Source of the DNA: Snuella lapsa
GTDB lineage: Bacteria > Bacteroidota > Bacteroidia > Flavobacteriales > Flavobacteriaceae
Length of the DNA stretch: 64,000 nucleotides
Direction: 5' to 3'
NCBI RefSeq assembly: GCF_039539345.1
Contig: NZ_BAABCY010000035.1
Coordinates: 62,001-126,000, forward strand
Below are positions 51,901-60,848 of this stretch, one piece after another. Every line of letters starts with the position of its first letter. Position 1 is the stretch's first letter. The notes below the pieces were generated by a model, which was not told where the DNA came from, ran no database searches, and worked only from the letters and a program-made list of their open reading frames with translations. The position numbers and the translations under genes are program-made.

Positions 51901-52886
51901 AATTCGAAGGGAACGGTTCTGTTTTAAGTGATATTGAATGGGAAGTAAAGTCCTATTTTATATTGGGAGGAGCTATGCATGATGCTGCTATTGCTGCATG
52001 GGGTATTAAGGGTTGGTATGACTATATACGTCCTATTTCTGCTATTAGATACATGGCAGGTAAAGGTCAAAGCTCTGAAACAAATATGGATAATTTTGAT
52101 ATTGATGGTATGCCTTTAATGGATGGATTTGTTGAGGTAGTTGGTGAAGAAGACTCTTTGGCAGGAGATAATGGTGAAAATGTAGGTAAGATTAAACTAT
52201 ATGCTTGGAGAGGTCATAGTTATATTCAAGATGCAGAAACAGATGAAGCTGGTGTTGGTTGGATTCTTGCTGAAAATTGGTGGCCGTACCAACGTCCATC
52301 ATTTGTTACTCCTCCGTTTGCTGGCTATGTTTCTGGACACTCAACTTATTCGAGAGCTGCTGCCGAAATACTTACTAGGTTAACAGGTTCTCCATTTTTT
52401 CCGGGAGGACTTGGAGAGTTTCATGCAAATAAAAATGAGTTTTTAGTTTTTGAAGAAGGACCTAGTCAAGATATAATATTACAATGGGCTACTTATAGAG
52501 ATGCGTCAGATCAATGTAGCCTTTCAAGAATATGGGGAGGCATCCATCCACCAATGGATGATATTCCTGGTAGAATAATAGGAGAGAAAATAGGGGTAGA
52601 GACATTTAATTTTGCAAAAAAATATTTTGATAATCAAAACGAAAAAGAAATTGAGATGGTTGCATATCCTAACCCTGTGGGTAATTCCGATCAATTGTTT
52701 ATTAATAACACTGATGAAGGAATGGCGTTTGAATTATTTAATTTACAAGGAAAGAACTTGCCTATAGATTACGAGTTTAATAAATCAAACCATCAAACTA
52801 AGATAAGGTTTGTTGGCAGTTTGTCAACAGGAATTTACATTTTAAGGACAGAAGGGAGATTTTGGAAAATAGCATTAATGAATTAA
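48930..52886 (+). CDS. FG-GAP/ASPIC protein fused to a vanadium-dependent haloperoxidase, T9SS-exported
   Basis: This 1318-residue secreted protein has a signal peptide (1-24), seven FG-GAP/VCBS-type repeats with D-x-D/N-x-DG calcium loops (residues 52-385, for example DYNKDGYDD, DIDNDGDKD, DVNNDGLYD), an ASPIC/UnbV domain (about 405-490), a short linker with YGCKNPNSCNFNPNATIDDG, and a PKD-like stretch. A vanadium haloperoxidase-type domain follows at about 590-1225. All vanadate ligands of that family can be placed: K-x6-R (Lys1027, Arg1034), SGH (Ser1135-His1137) and R-x5-H (Arg1200, His1206). Residues from about 1240 are a T9SS sorting domain (VAYPNPVG). The predicted activity is halide oxidation by H2O2; a phosphatase of the same fold is the alternative. 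Confidence 0.88.
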   Translation: MLLKKNTKYFILLLAILVINVVNGQINFIDRAESSGLGISCGTTYLGNGVSFYDYNKDGYDDLTFATEDGQNIRFFKNTGSNGFIEEHLNISELNYQTKQVNWVDIDNDGDKDLYVTSDTNGNRLFVNDGNLNFIDITNFSGLPEQNIFTYGASWGDYNNDGYLDVFICSFDSNKAIPNFLYKNNGDNTFTNVSESAGISSLGHLSFCAAFLDYNNDGWQDIYISNDRIFNPNILYKNNGDGTFTDKSQESKSDIRIDAMSVTIDDFDNDGWFDIYVTNSPDDGNVFLRNNGNGTFTDIAPSTGTKVFGVCWGAVFLDAENDKDLDLYVSSSLNGTSVYNSSVFFENLGDNKFQSDINVGFFNDNKPSHSNAIGDVNNDGLYDIIVSNTDDEFINLWMNESVTNNNWLRIELEGTVSNRDGIGSVIEISANGTKQYRYTLCGEGYLSQNSSSEIFGVGSDTLVDYVKVKWLSGIEDYYYNVDVNQSLTLKEGTGSTIIPVYGCKNPNSCNFNPNATIDDGSCVFAESGVILGKSNSIPLRTEKYTHSLTGREAYFWTVVNGEILDGQGTNTISVKWDIASKGVVSVVNKNDNCMSNAVSLEVPLSINLRLEDANYSVARLWNELLLEAIRTDYARPTVHARNLFHTSIAMYDSWAIYNKNNEAYLIGKDLHGFICDFDGFSHSVDYQVSDAVNKTLSFAVYRLLEHRFRKSPNWETISKRLDELMELLGYDINYNSIDYSNGEPAALGNFIGAKIIEYGLQDGSNELNGYTNEYYFPVNESLAPIVSGNETISNPNRWQPLSLDVYIDQSGNIVSPTNSVPEFLSPEWGNTLPFSLKQKDLSIYSRNSNSYRVYHDPGAPPFIDAEDASLSNVYKWGFSLVSIWSSHLSPNDGVMWDISPKSIGNIASSSFPNDFYAYKDFYNQIEGGDIGNGHNLNPITNQAYVEQIVPRGDYTRVLAEFWADGPDSETPPGHWFVLLNYINDHPLIQKKFEGNGSVLSDIEWEVKSYFILGGAMHDAAIAAWGIKGWYDYIRPISAIRYMAGKGQSSETNMDNFDIDGMPLMDGFVEVVGEEDSLAGDNGENVGKIKLYAWRGHSYIQDAETDEAGVGWILAENWWPYQRPSFVTPPFAGYVSGHSTYSRAAAEILTRLTGSPFFPGGLGEFHANKNEFLVFEEGPSQDIILQWATYRDASDQCSLSRIWGGIHPPMDDIPGRIIGEKIGVETFNFAKKYFDNQNEKEIEMVAYPNPVGNSDQLFINNTDEGMAFELFNLQGKNLPIDYEFNKSNHQTKIRFVGSLSTGIYILRTEGRFWKIALMN

Positions 52887-52964
52887 TTAGCTTAACCTTG
52901 TTTGACTTAAAAAATTAAAGGGCTAGCAGATTAACAATTTGGGTAAAGTAAGTCTATAAAACAC

Positions 52965-52993
52965 GAAAGGCGACTATTTTTTAGTCGCCTTTC
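52965..52993. terminator. Bidirectional terminator between convergent genes
   Basis: A perfect 12-bp stem GAAAGGCGACTA / TAGTCGCCTTTC with loop TTTTT. It serves both the haloperoxidase gene (plus, ends 52886) and the SusC operon (minus, ends 53016). Confidence 0.85.
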
Positions 52994-53015
52994 TTTATGT
53001 GTTAATATCCAATTT

Positions 53016-53891
53016 TTATGGACTTGTGTACTCAGGACATGTTCCAGGCTCAGGCCCAAAAGGTCCAAACTCTACTCCATCAGGGTTGGTAATGGTGTAA
53101 ACATGTTCTTCTTCCCATGATCCACTTGTGTAAGAAATACGTAAAACTCCTGTTCCAGAAGGAACATTGAACACATGTGTTGCAGCGTCAGTGGCTGGAA
53201 TTGTGTAGTCTGTTGTGGATCCATCTATTTCAACAGTAACAAATGCACCGTCCCATCCATCTCCAAACAAATCTGTCATGTCTATGGTCCAATCACCAGA
53301 TATCGGGTTATTGTTAGGAGGACAAGGGATGGCAAAACTAAATTCAAATGCATTTCTATAGCCTGTCTCGTCTAAAAGATCACTACTATTATTACCTCCT
53401 TTTACTCCGTCTTCTTCAGTAAAAGTTTGTCTGTCATTGCCTTTGTAAACAATTCCCTTGTCATTTACAGCAGTTCCAGTAAAAGAAAAGGTGTCAGCAA
53501 AACCAACGTCTGCAATGTCAAACCCTAAAGCACTTGCTAAATCAGACATAGTAATAGTTAAATTAGCAGGAAATGAGGTAACAGTTTCTCCAAATGCTAC
53601 AGGGCCGTATTCTTCGCCTGCAACCATTGCAGAAGCTTCAATACTGTAGCTGGCTACATTTCCATCGGGTGCTTCAAGAACGTTAGTTACTGTAATGTTA
53701 GCAGCTTCAGCTAAACTTGCTATGTTCACAACTGTTGGGAAGGGAGTTTCAAATCTCACAAAGCCTCCCAATTCGAAAACGTTAAAAATATCCTTATCTT
53801 CATCTTCACATGAGAAAAGGGTAATACTAAAAACAGCGAGTAAACATGCCATAGCTGTAATAGTATAATTTAAAAAAGCTATTTTTTTCAT
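53016..53891 (-). CDS. Surface lipoprotein, third gene of the SusCD operon
   Basis: This 291-residue lipoprotein has signal LAVFSITLFSC with Cys28 at the lipobox, followed by the acidic EDEDKD, which fits the flavobacterial surface-export signal. The body is beta-rich with two parts: a domain to about residue 190 and a second starting GDWTIDMTDLFGDGWDGAFVTVEIDG, a pattern common in jelly-roll-like modules of Bacteroidota proteins. It follows the SusD-like gene by 12 bp, the place usually taken by a SusE/F-type glycan or ligand-binding protein. The ligand is unknown. Confidence 0.72.
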   Translation of the reverse strand: MKKIAFLNYTITAMACLLAVFSITLFSCEDEDKDIFNVFELGGFVRFETPFPTVVNIASLAEAANITVTNVLEAPDGNVASYSIEASAMVAGEEYGPVAFGETVTSFPANLTITMSDLASALGFDIADVGFADTFSFTGTAVNDKGIVYKGNDRQTFTEEDGVKGGNNSSDLLDETGYRNAFEFSFAIPCPPNNNPISGDWTIDMTDLFGDGWDGAFVTVEIDGSTTDYTIPATDAATHVFNVPSGTGVLRISYTSGSWEEEHVYTITNPDGVEFGPFGPEPGTCPEYTSP

Positions 53892-53903
53892 AATACAATA
53901 TTT

Positions 53904-55601
53904 TTATTTTAAATTATCAGGATTAGTATCCCAGAAAACTTTGGTTGTAACTGGCTTTTCTGGAATGTTAGGATTGGTGGCCGATTCTGCAGCAGGATAC
54001 AAGAAACTTCTCATAAAGGAACCGGCTTCAATAACAGGATCAGACATGTCACTGGGCATACTCGTTCTTCTATACATGTTATATGCTTCAATGCCATTGC
54101 CCCAAAGCGCTATATAGTATTCTTTCATAATAATATCTAAACGCTCTTCATCAGATGTAGCAGCATCGTAAGCATCTAAAACATAATCAACATAATTATT
54201 AACATTGTCTGTAGTTATCAAGTATTCCTCTGGTCGGTCACCAACAGTTACTTCTTCATTAACATCTTCTGTATCCGGATCATCAGGAATCAAAATATTA
54301 CTTAAAGAGGCCGTTATAGCACTTGATTGGAAATTAGCAACTTTATCCATAGATGCACGTATACCTTCTTCCAAGAGTGTTCTCGGATTTCCTGTTGTTC
54401 CAATTGTTAATGCTGATTCAGCCATTAAAAATTTAACATAAGAAGATAACATAAAAGGGAAAATACCAGCACCACCAGCTCCAACATTATTAGTAACTGG
54501 TTTAAAGTCATCACCGTCATAAGCTCCACCTACAGGATACAATCCATAAGTCGTTCTTAATAATTGATCGGGATCTACACCTGCATCGTAACCATGGTCT
54601 CTTCCCCAATAGAAATCACCAATATAACAGAAGTTTATTACAGCATCTCCTTCACAGTCTAAGAAATCACCTTCTGGCGCAGTAGGTGTTTGGCGATAAA
54701 AATAATAACGTAATCTAGGATCATTAAAGCCTTTGTCGTCTTTTAATAGATACATGTAGTAATTGTTCATGAAATCGTCGGCTCCATCAGAATCATAACA
54801 TAATGCATAGTAAGGATGACGGCTTTCGCCAGTAGCACTAGATACCGTAGAATACTTAAACTCTAAATCTTCACTGGCATCATCTATTATGCCTTGGCTA
54901 ATTAAAGTGTTAATTTCAGATTGAAAGTTACCGATTAATCTCATTTGCGCGTACATTTTAAATTTAAGTGTACGTGCAGCCGTTATCCATTTTGAAGCAT
55001 CACCAGCGTAAAACAAATCATCGGCAGGCATTATACTGGCATTATTAAGAGCAGCAATAGCTTCGTCAAGAACAACAAGCATGTCGTTATATATTACTTG
55101 ACCGTCTTCAACGTTTGGAGCAATAACAGCTGAGCCTTGTAAAGCTTCGCTATAAGGAACATCTCCCCAAATATCAACTAGGGTTACAAAAGCAAATGCT
55201 TTAATTACCTTGGCAATTCCAATGTGACCCTGTAGATCTCTTTCTTCCGCAATGGGAAGCAGAACGTTAATGTCCTGAAGTGTCTCTCTGTAAAGATCTT
55301 TCCAAGCATCATCCAACGAGCCATTAGACGCGGCAAAAGGCCCAGAATAGTTACCAAATAAATGCTGCATTCTAACAGTTTCTGCGGCTCTTACATTAAG
55401 TCCGTCTTCATTATCTTCATTGTAAGCAATAGCTGCAACAAAACGCAGTTGTGCATTGTTAAGAAGTAAATCAGGATCGGCACTTTCTGGCGTTAATTCG
55501 CTAGGATTATTCAATAAATCCAAATTTGTAGTTTCACATCCCATAGCTAAGGCTAGAAGAAGGAAACAAATAGGTATTAATTTTATATTCTGTGTTTTCA
55601 T
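53904..55601 (-). CDS. SusD/RagB-like nutrient-binding outer-membrane lipoprotein
   Basis: This 565-residue lipoprotein has the signal LLALAMGC (Cys22) and the SusD-like helical repeat fold: LRFVAAIAYNEDNEDGLNVRAAETVRMQHLFGNY, then FVTLVDIWGDVPYSEALQG (the classic SusD segment) and the C-terminal LWGNGIEAYNMYRRTSMP. The sequence fits the SusD-like 2 subgroup (PF12771). SusD-like proteins form the lid of the SusC channel and bind the substrate at the surface. It lies 18 bp after the SusC-like gene. Confidence 0.93.
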   Translation of the reverse strand: MKTQNIKLIPICFLLLALAMGCETTNLDLLNNPSELTPESADPDLLLNNAQLRFVAAIAYNEDNEDGLNVRAAETVRMQHLFGNYSGPFAASNGSLDDAWKDLYRETLQDINVLLPIAEERDLQGHIGIAKVIKAFAFVTLVDIWGDVPYSEALQGSAVIAPNVEDGQVIYNDMLVVLDEAIAALNNASIMPADDLFYAGDASKWITAARTLKFKMYAQMRLIGNFQSEINTLISQGIIDDASEDLEFKYSTVSSATGESRHPYYALCYDSDGADDFMNNYYMYLLKDDKGFNDPRLRYYFYRQTPTAPEGDFLDCEGDAVINFCYIGDFYWGRDHGYDAGVDPDQLLRTTYGLYPVGGAYDGDDFKPVTNNVGAGGAGIFPFMLSSYVKFLMAESALTIGTTGNPRTLLEEGIRASMDKVANFQSSAITASLSNILIPDDPDTEDVNEEVTVGDRPEEYLITTDNVNNYVDYVLDAYDAATSDEERLDIIMKEYYIALWGNGIEAYNMYRRTSMPSDMSDPVIEAGSFMRSFLYPAAESATNPNIPEKPVTTKVFWDTNPDNLK

Positions 55602-55619
55602 TTTCTAATTTTTTTTAAT

Positions 55620-58600
55620 TTAAAAAGTAGCCTTAAAACTAAATCCATACTTTTTTGAAGTTGGTGCAGTTTGGAAGTCAAGACCAAGACCGTTACCAAC
55701 ACCTGTACTTAATGTTTCAGGATCAAAATTGGTGTACTTTGGAATATTAGGAGAATAGAACCATAAATTTTGCCCTAGTAAAGTAAATGACATTGACCCA
55801 AACGGGGTTTTAGCTAAGAATTTCTTAGGTAGGTCGTAGGTTAATGAAATCTCTCTTAATCTTACTGTAGAGCCATCAAATATTTGGTTGTCTGAAGTGT
55901 CTACATAATTAAGGAACCATAATTCATTAGTACCCTGTTGGATGGCGTTGGGTATTTTGTTTCCTGACCCATCCAGTAATACTTCTCCCGTGTTAGGGTT
56001 AGCATAAAATCCAGAGATGACTTTAGTGCCTTCTCTATTATCTTGAAACTTCGTAACACCCCTTCTTAAAAGGTTGTTTATTGTATTAGATGAAAAATCG
56101 CCTCCATGTACGTATTCAACCTGGGCAGTTAAAGTTAAGCCCTTGAAAGAAAAGCTATTAATTGTAGTTAATTGCCAATCTGGGTTAGGGTCTCCAATTA
56201 TTTCATCGTCAAAGCCTAAGGCGCTACTGTCTAAAATATTACCTGTAGTAGGATTGATTAGTAAATTACCTTCGTCATCTCTCAATGCATAGCTGCCTTT
56301 TATAACACCAAGGGGTTCGCCTTCTATAGCATAGTTACCTAAATTAGAAAAACCAGCTATAAAAACATCTCCAGCAGGAAGATCTTTAACTTCACTTTCC
56401 ATAGCTGTAAAAGTAAAGTTTGATAGCCATTTAAAGTTATCATTTTCAATTGGTCTAATGCCTAAATCAACCTCAATTCCCTGAGTTAAAATTTTACCAG
56501 CATTAACAGTGGTTCTTTCAAAACCTGTTGATAACGGAATGGTAGAGCTTAAAATTTGGTCTTTCGAATCTCTTGTAAAGACACTTAACTCTAAATCAAT
56601 TCTATTGTTTAATAGTTTTGCTTCTACACCAGCCTCAATTTCAGAATGTAGTTCTGCTTTAAGATTAGGATTTGATTCAACGTCAACACCACTGGATAAT
56701 GAACCGCTAGAGTTTACATTTACTACTCGGCCTCCTCGAGTAGTGAATGCAGCAGTACCTAGGGCAAGTGTTTGTCTCGTTCTGTATGGGCTTGGAAAAC
56801 CAGCTGAAGTACCATAACCAACTCTAAACTTCAAATAATTTAATCCGTCTGATTTCAAACTAGGGATAGCAGAAGTTGGAATTATCGAAAGGGCTGCACT
56901 AGGGTAAAAAAGTGATCGGTTATCAATTTCAACTGTAGATGTCCAGTCATTTCTTCCTGCTAAAGTTAAAAATAAATAGTTAGAGTAGTCTAGCTGTAGT
57001 TGGCTATAAACACCTATCGTGTTCTCTTTTTGAATAAAGTCTAATGAACTTCCAAGAGGATCTTGATTACTTTGAGTTTTAAAGTTGTTATGATCAATAA
57101 AGTCAAAAACAACTTGCCCTGTACTGGCAACGCCAAATTTGTCATAAACTTCAGAGTTGGTATTAATACCAAGAGTGGCATTTAAACCTAGATTTTCAGC
57201 GAGGTTTATATCGTTAACATTAAGAATTAAACTGTGATCCCAAATGGTATTCGTAGCCGATGTAGTTTTTAGAAAACCCTCTCGAGCAATTAAAGCACTT
57301 ACACCTCCTTGGTTGATATAAAATTGTTGTCTTTCTGTGTAGGTGTCATAACCTACACGATAAGTTAATTTTAGATTTTCACTTATATCAAACATTGTAC
57401 TTATAGAATTGTAAAACCTATTTACGTTTATAGATTCTTGAGAATTGTCTATTAGCCAGCGAGGGTTCTCTTGATCGGTTCTATAGTATACACTAGCTCC
57501 TGTAAAAGGATCTTGATAAGGAAGTCCTATTAAATCAAAATTTCTTGGCACAAATAAAGTTCTAGTAAAGATGGAAAAGTTGCCTGTACCATTATCGGCA
57601 GAAACCGGAGGCGTAATAAATTTACTGGTTGAAAAATTGAAAGAACCGTTTATAGTAAATTTATTGCTCAATTTAACAGAACCACCAGCTCCAAAATTTG
57701 TTCTTTTAATGTTATTTCCTCTTACGTAACCGTCTTCATCTGTATTGCCGAAATTTATATTAAAAGAAGCATTCTCAGTTCCCTTAGATACATTTACAGA
57801 TGTTGTTCGTCCAAGACCAGTTCTGAAAAAATCTTTCACATTGTTTTTAAAATTTTGATAAGGAACAGTAACACCTGCATATTCTGGAAATGATTCATTT
57901 AAAGCAGGTAAGTCGTAATGATGCCTAACCGTGAAATTGCCATCAAATCGTCCTCCCCAGTTTCCAACAAATCCAACGTTAACAGAGTTATCACCCCCTT
58001 GACCATAAACATCTGTGTAATCTGGTAAGCTTGAAATTTCATTGAAAAAAACAGATTGATTAAGGCTTACTTCAAAACCTTTATCAGCACTTCCATCTCC
58101 ACCTGTTTTGGTAGTGATCAATATTACACCATTTCTACCGGCATCACCATAAAGAACTGTAGCACTTAGTCCTTTTAAGACACTCATTGAAGCAATGTTG
58201 TTAGGGTCTAAATCTAAAAATCTACTGGAAGCAGATACAGAACCGTTACCTGTAGTAACATTACTTTCAGCATTGGTACTTGTGTTAAACGGAACTCCAT
58301 TTATAACAAACAAAGGTTGATTGTCGCCTGTAATAGAAACATTGCCTCTAATTTTTATATTGGTTCCACTACCTGCTAAACCACCTGTTCCTACAACGCT
58401 TACACCAGCTATTTTACCAGATAAAACTCTTGCAATATCAGCTTCAGGTCGGCTTTCTACTTGTTCAGAATTTAAAGTTGTTACTGCATACCCTAAAGCC
58501 TTTTTCTCCCTTCTAATGCCTTGAGCAGTGACAACAACCTCTTCTAAAACAGCGGTGTCCTCTTTCATTGTAACATTAATTGTATTGGAGGATCCAACTG

Positions 58601-58850
58601 TGATTTCTTGACTTGTGTATCCAACAAAACTAAATACAAGAATATCTCCTGTACTAGCGTCAATTGAATAATTACCATCGAAATCGGTTGAGGTACCAGA
58701 GGATGTACCTTTTACTAAGACAGTCGTGCCAGGTAAAGGTAATCCCGTTTCATCGGATACCGTTCCTGAAATTGTCTTCTCTTGTGCAAAAGTTAATTGC
58801 ACAACAAACGCTAGTAATAGCGTTAGAATTCCACTAAACTTTGTTTTCAT
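55620..58850 (-). CDS. SusC/RagA-family TonB-dependent outer-membrane transporter
   Basis: This 1076-residue TonB-linked transporter has a signal peptide (1-23), a CarboxypepD_reg-like domain (24-103, with ISGTVSDETGLPLPGTTVLV and TDFDGNYSI), a TonB box LEEVVVTA (102-109), a plug beginning KALGYAVTTLNSEQVESRPEADIARVLSGKIAGVSVV, and a C-terminal barrel ending KYGFSFKATF. The operon with SusD-like and lipoprotein genes carries no glycoside hydrolase, sulfatase, peptidase or regulator, so the nutrient cannot be deduced; it may be a peptide, oligosaccharide or other compound. No clear -7 box was found. Confidence 0.95.
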   Translation of the reverse strand: MKTKFSGILTLLLAFVVQLTFAQEKTISGTVSDETGLPLPGTTVLVKGTSSGTSTDFDGNYSIDASTGDILVFSFVGYTSQEITVGSSNTINVTMKEDTAVLEEVVVTAQGIRREKKALGYAVTTLNSEQVESRPEADIARVLSGKIAGVSVVGTGGLAGSGTNIKIRGNVSITGDNQPLFVINGVPFNTSTNAESNVTTGNGSVSASSRFLDLDPNNIASMSVLKGLSATVLYGDAGRNGVILITTKTGGDGSADKGFEVSLNQSVFFNEISSLPDYTDVYGQGGDNSVNVGFVGNWGGRFDGNFTVRHHYDLPALNESFPEYAGVTVPYQNFKNNVKDFFRTGLGRTTSVNVSKGTENASFNINFGNTDEDGYVRGNNIKRTNFGAGGSVKLSNKFTINGSFNFSTSKFITPPVSADNGTGNFSIFTRTLFVPRNFDLIGLPYQDPFTGASVYYRTDQENPRWLIDNSQESINVNRFYNSISTMFDISENLKLTYRVGYDTYTERQQFYINQGGVSALIAREGFLKTTSATNTIWDHSLILNVNDINLAENLGLNATLGINTNSEVYDKFGVASTGQVVFDFIDHNNFKTQSNQDPLGSSLDFIQKENTIGVYSQLQLDYSNYLFLTLAGRNDWTSTVEIDNRSLFYPSAALSIIPTSAIPSLKSDGLNYLKFRVGYGTSAGFPSPYRTRQTLALGTAAFTTRGGRVVNVNSSGSLSSGVDVESNPNLKAELHSEIEAGVEAKLLNNRIDLELSVFTRDSKDQILSSTIPLSTGFERTTVNAGKILTQGIEVDLGIRPIENDNFKWLSNFTFTAMESEVKDLPAGDVFIAGFSNLGNYAIEGEPLGVIKGSYALRDDEGNLLINPTTGNILDSSALGFDDEIIGDPNPDWQLTTINSFSFKGLTLTAQVEYVHGGDFSSNTINNLLRRGVTKFQDNREGTKVISGFYANPNTGEVLLDGSGNKIPNAIQQGTNELWFLNYVDTSDNQIFDGSTVRLREISLTYDLPKKFLAKTPFGSMSFTLLGQNLWFYSPNIPKYTNFDPETLSTGVGNGLGLDFQTAPTSKKYGFSFKATF

Positions 58851-58972
58851 TTTAATAATTATTTGAATTAGTCAATGTCAAAAATCTTAATAAAATCTTA
58901 ATAAAGCAATAAATATTGGTTAAAATTTACTTTTTTCACCCTTCTCGATAGACAAAAGGCAAAATTTATACT

Positions 58973-60688
58973 TTAAAACTGGGTTGTAAGGCTTAAATGA
59001 ACTTTTGAATTGGATAGTTTAAATTTTTGATTTTCGCTTTTCCCATTAGCGTAGTTTAATTTAAAAAGTCCAGACTTAGTTATGATTCCTAAACCAAATC
59101 CATATCCAAATAGTTTTTCTTTCCTATGTAACATTTTGTTCTCAAAATACGAAGCGTCTGTAATGGTGTGGATGTAGAGATTGTTGCCTAGTTGTAGTCT
59201 GTATTCGGTATTTATTGTACTATAGAAAGAAGCCTGTAAGCTGTTCTCTTCAAAGCCTCTGATAGAATTGATGCCTCCAAATCGCAATAATTCATTTTCG
59301 AGGTACGTATTAGATATTAAATTGGCACTATTTACTTTTAGAAACAAACTGTTTTTTTTGTTAAGATTGATGATTGTAAAAGCGTTTAGGGTAATGCCAG
59401 TTTGTTTGTTTTCGATGTCCGATGAGATTCTTTTACCTAAGGTAGTTTCTATATATAAATTTGAGTGCAATGGAAATAATAAGTTATTGGATTGGGTTTT
59501 TGTGTATTCGTAAGCAAAAGTGAAAGCTGTGGTTTTGTAGTCTTTTATGTTTGTATTAGTATTTAAGGATAGTAAATTACTTGACTGAGAGGTTAAAACG
59601 CCTGAATATATTTTATGATTAGAATTAATGAGGTAATTGAGCTTTGCTGATTGGTTAATAGTGGTAAATAACGAATCTTTTTTAAATATATGGAGTCGCA
59701 GGTTGATACCTATTGGAGATTTGAATAGGTAAGGAAGACTTAAGTTTGTTTCAAAAGTTTTTTGATTGCCCTCGTCGCTCTTGTAAAGTAGTTTTAAGGA
59801 TTCTCCATAATTTAAATTATTAATAAGATTAAGATCTAAGTAGCCGTCAAATTCTAACTTTCCAGTTTCGGTGTTAGTTCCAAATCCTAAAAAACCGTTA
59901 AACGAATTACTTTTTGATTTTTCTATGTATAAATAAACAATTGTGGAATCTTTTGAGAATAATACTTCAGGGGGCTTTATTTGGTTGGCAAAATTCAGGT
60001 TGTTAAATAATTCTGTTTTTCTTTTTATGTTATCGCTGTTATAAATTTGCTTGGGTTTTATTTTAAAGAAATGGTTTAGATATGCTTTAGGGAACAATTC
60101 ATACCCCCTTATTATAATATTGTTTATGGTTCTTGGTTCTTTGTGGGATTCGAGGACTAAGTCGGCTCTTAGTTTTAAATTTTCAGTAGGAACGATGTTG
60201 GCTAATCTCAGTTTAGAAAAAGGGAAGCCTTTTTCAATGTTTTTTGAGTTGATATAATGTAGTGAATTCTCGATGGTTTTAAAATCTAATTCGAAGTAAG
60301 TATCAAAAACACGTTTTGAAATGGCTTTTAAAATGGAAGCATCTATGGTAGTATTGTCGTAATATATATATATGGTGTGGTATTTCTTTTTTAACTCGAA
60401 GGTGGTTGAAAAGGTGGAGTCATTTAGTTTAATTGCGGGCGAGCATTTGTTTTCAATATAACCTAGCTTTGAAAGTTTTTTTTGAAGTGTTTTAATTTCG
60501 TTTGCTATTGAGACGTAGTTCTTATGGGGCGTGCTAACGTAGCCTATGGAATCTATGGTATGGGAGTCGGTATCGGAGGTTCCTTTGATTTTAAGGCGCA
60601 GGTTTTGACTATAGGATTCCGAAGCAAAGAGAGAGCATATAATAAGGAGTAAAAATAGAAGTTTTTTCACGTTAAACAAAGTGTACAT
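58973..60688 (-). CDS. Omp85-superfamily outer-membrane protein (POTRA plus barrel)
   Basis: This 571-residue protein has a signal peptide (1-27) and one or two POTRA-like domains (about 60-200, including RTINNIIIRGYELFPKAYLNHFF). The beta-barrel bears the Omp85 signature LLRFGGINSIRGFEENSL and a C-terminal terminal-strand motif ending in phenylalanine (VHLSLTTQF). It is smaller than BamA (about 800-870 residues), so it is more likely a specialised family member (translocation or lipid transport) than the general assembly factor. No partner protein is adjacent; the str operon lies divergently upstream. Confidence 0.82.
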   Translation of the reverse strand: MYTLFNVKKLLFLLLIICSLFASESYSQNLRLKIKGTSDTDSHTIDSIGYVSTPHKNYVSIANEIKTLQKKLSKLGYIENKCSPAIKLNDSTFSTTFELKKKYHTIYIYYDNTTIDASILKAISKRVFDTYFELDFKTIENSLHYINSKNIEKGFPFSKLRLANIVPTENLKLRADLVLESHKEPRTINNIIIRGYELFPKAYLNHFFKIKPKQIYNSDNIKRKTELFNNLNFANQIKPPEVLFSKDSTIVYLYIEKSKSNSFNGFLGFGTNTETGKLEFDGYLDLNLINNLNYGESLKLLYKSDEGNQKTFETNLSLPYLFKSPIGINLRLHIFKKDSLFTTINQSAKLNYLINSNHKIYSGVLTSQSSNLLSLNTNTNIKDYKTTAFTFAYEYTKTQSNNLLFPLHSNLYIETTLGKRISSDIENKQTGITLNAFTIINLNKKNSLFLKVNSANLISNTYLENELLRFGGINSIRGFEENSLQASFYSTINTEYRLQLGNNLYIHTITDASYFENKMLHRKEKLFGYGFGLGIITKSGLFKLNYANGKSENQKFKLSNSKVHLSLTTQF

Positions 60689-60776
60689 TCATTGTGTAAA
60701 TCTAACGGAAAACATATACTTATAATACAGACATGCTTATTAATTTTAAACTTAGTTGAAAATTAATGTTTTAGGA

Positions 60777-60808
60777 TTTGAATTTTTAATTTTAATTTCT
60801 ACCTTTGC
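60777..60808 (+). promoter_or_regulatory. Promoter of the str ribosomal operon
   Basis: TTTG at 60777-60780 and TACCTTTG at 60801-60808 are separated by 20 bp, an excellent match to the Bacteroidota -33/-7 consensus. Transcription would start near 60812, giving a leader of roughly 35-40 nt before rpsL. Confidence 0.8.
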
Positions 60809-60812
60809 AGCC

Positions 60813-60826
60813 CTCTTAGAAGAGGA
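60813..60826 (+). promoter_or_regulatory. Leader hairpin of the str operon
   Basis: CCTCTTAGAAGAGG forms a 5-6 bp stem at the very start of the predicted mRNA. It may protect the 5' end or be part of a translational control site for S7 or S12. There is no T run, so it is not a terminator. Confidence 0.4.
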
Positions 60827-60848
60827 TTTTTAAATTTATATATAATTT

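Noticed and set aside
53016..58850. Polysaccharide utilisation locus
   Set aside because: No glycoside hydrolase, lyase, sulfatase or regulator is present, so only a SusCD-type transport operon is supported.
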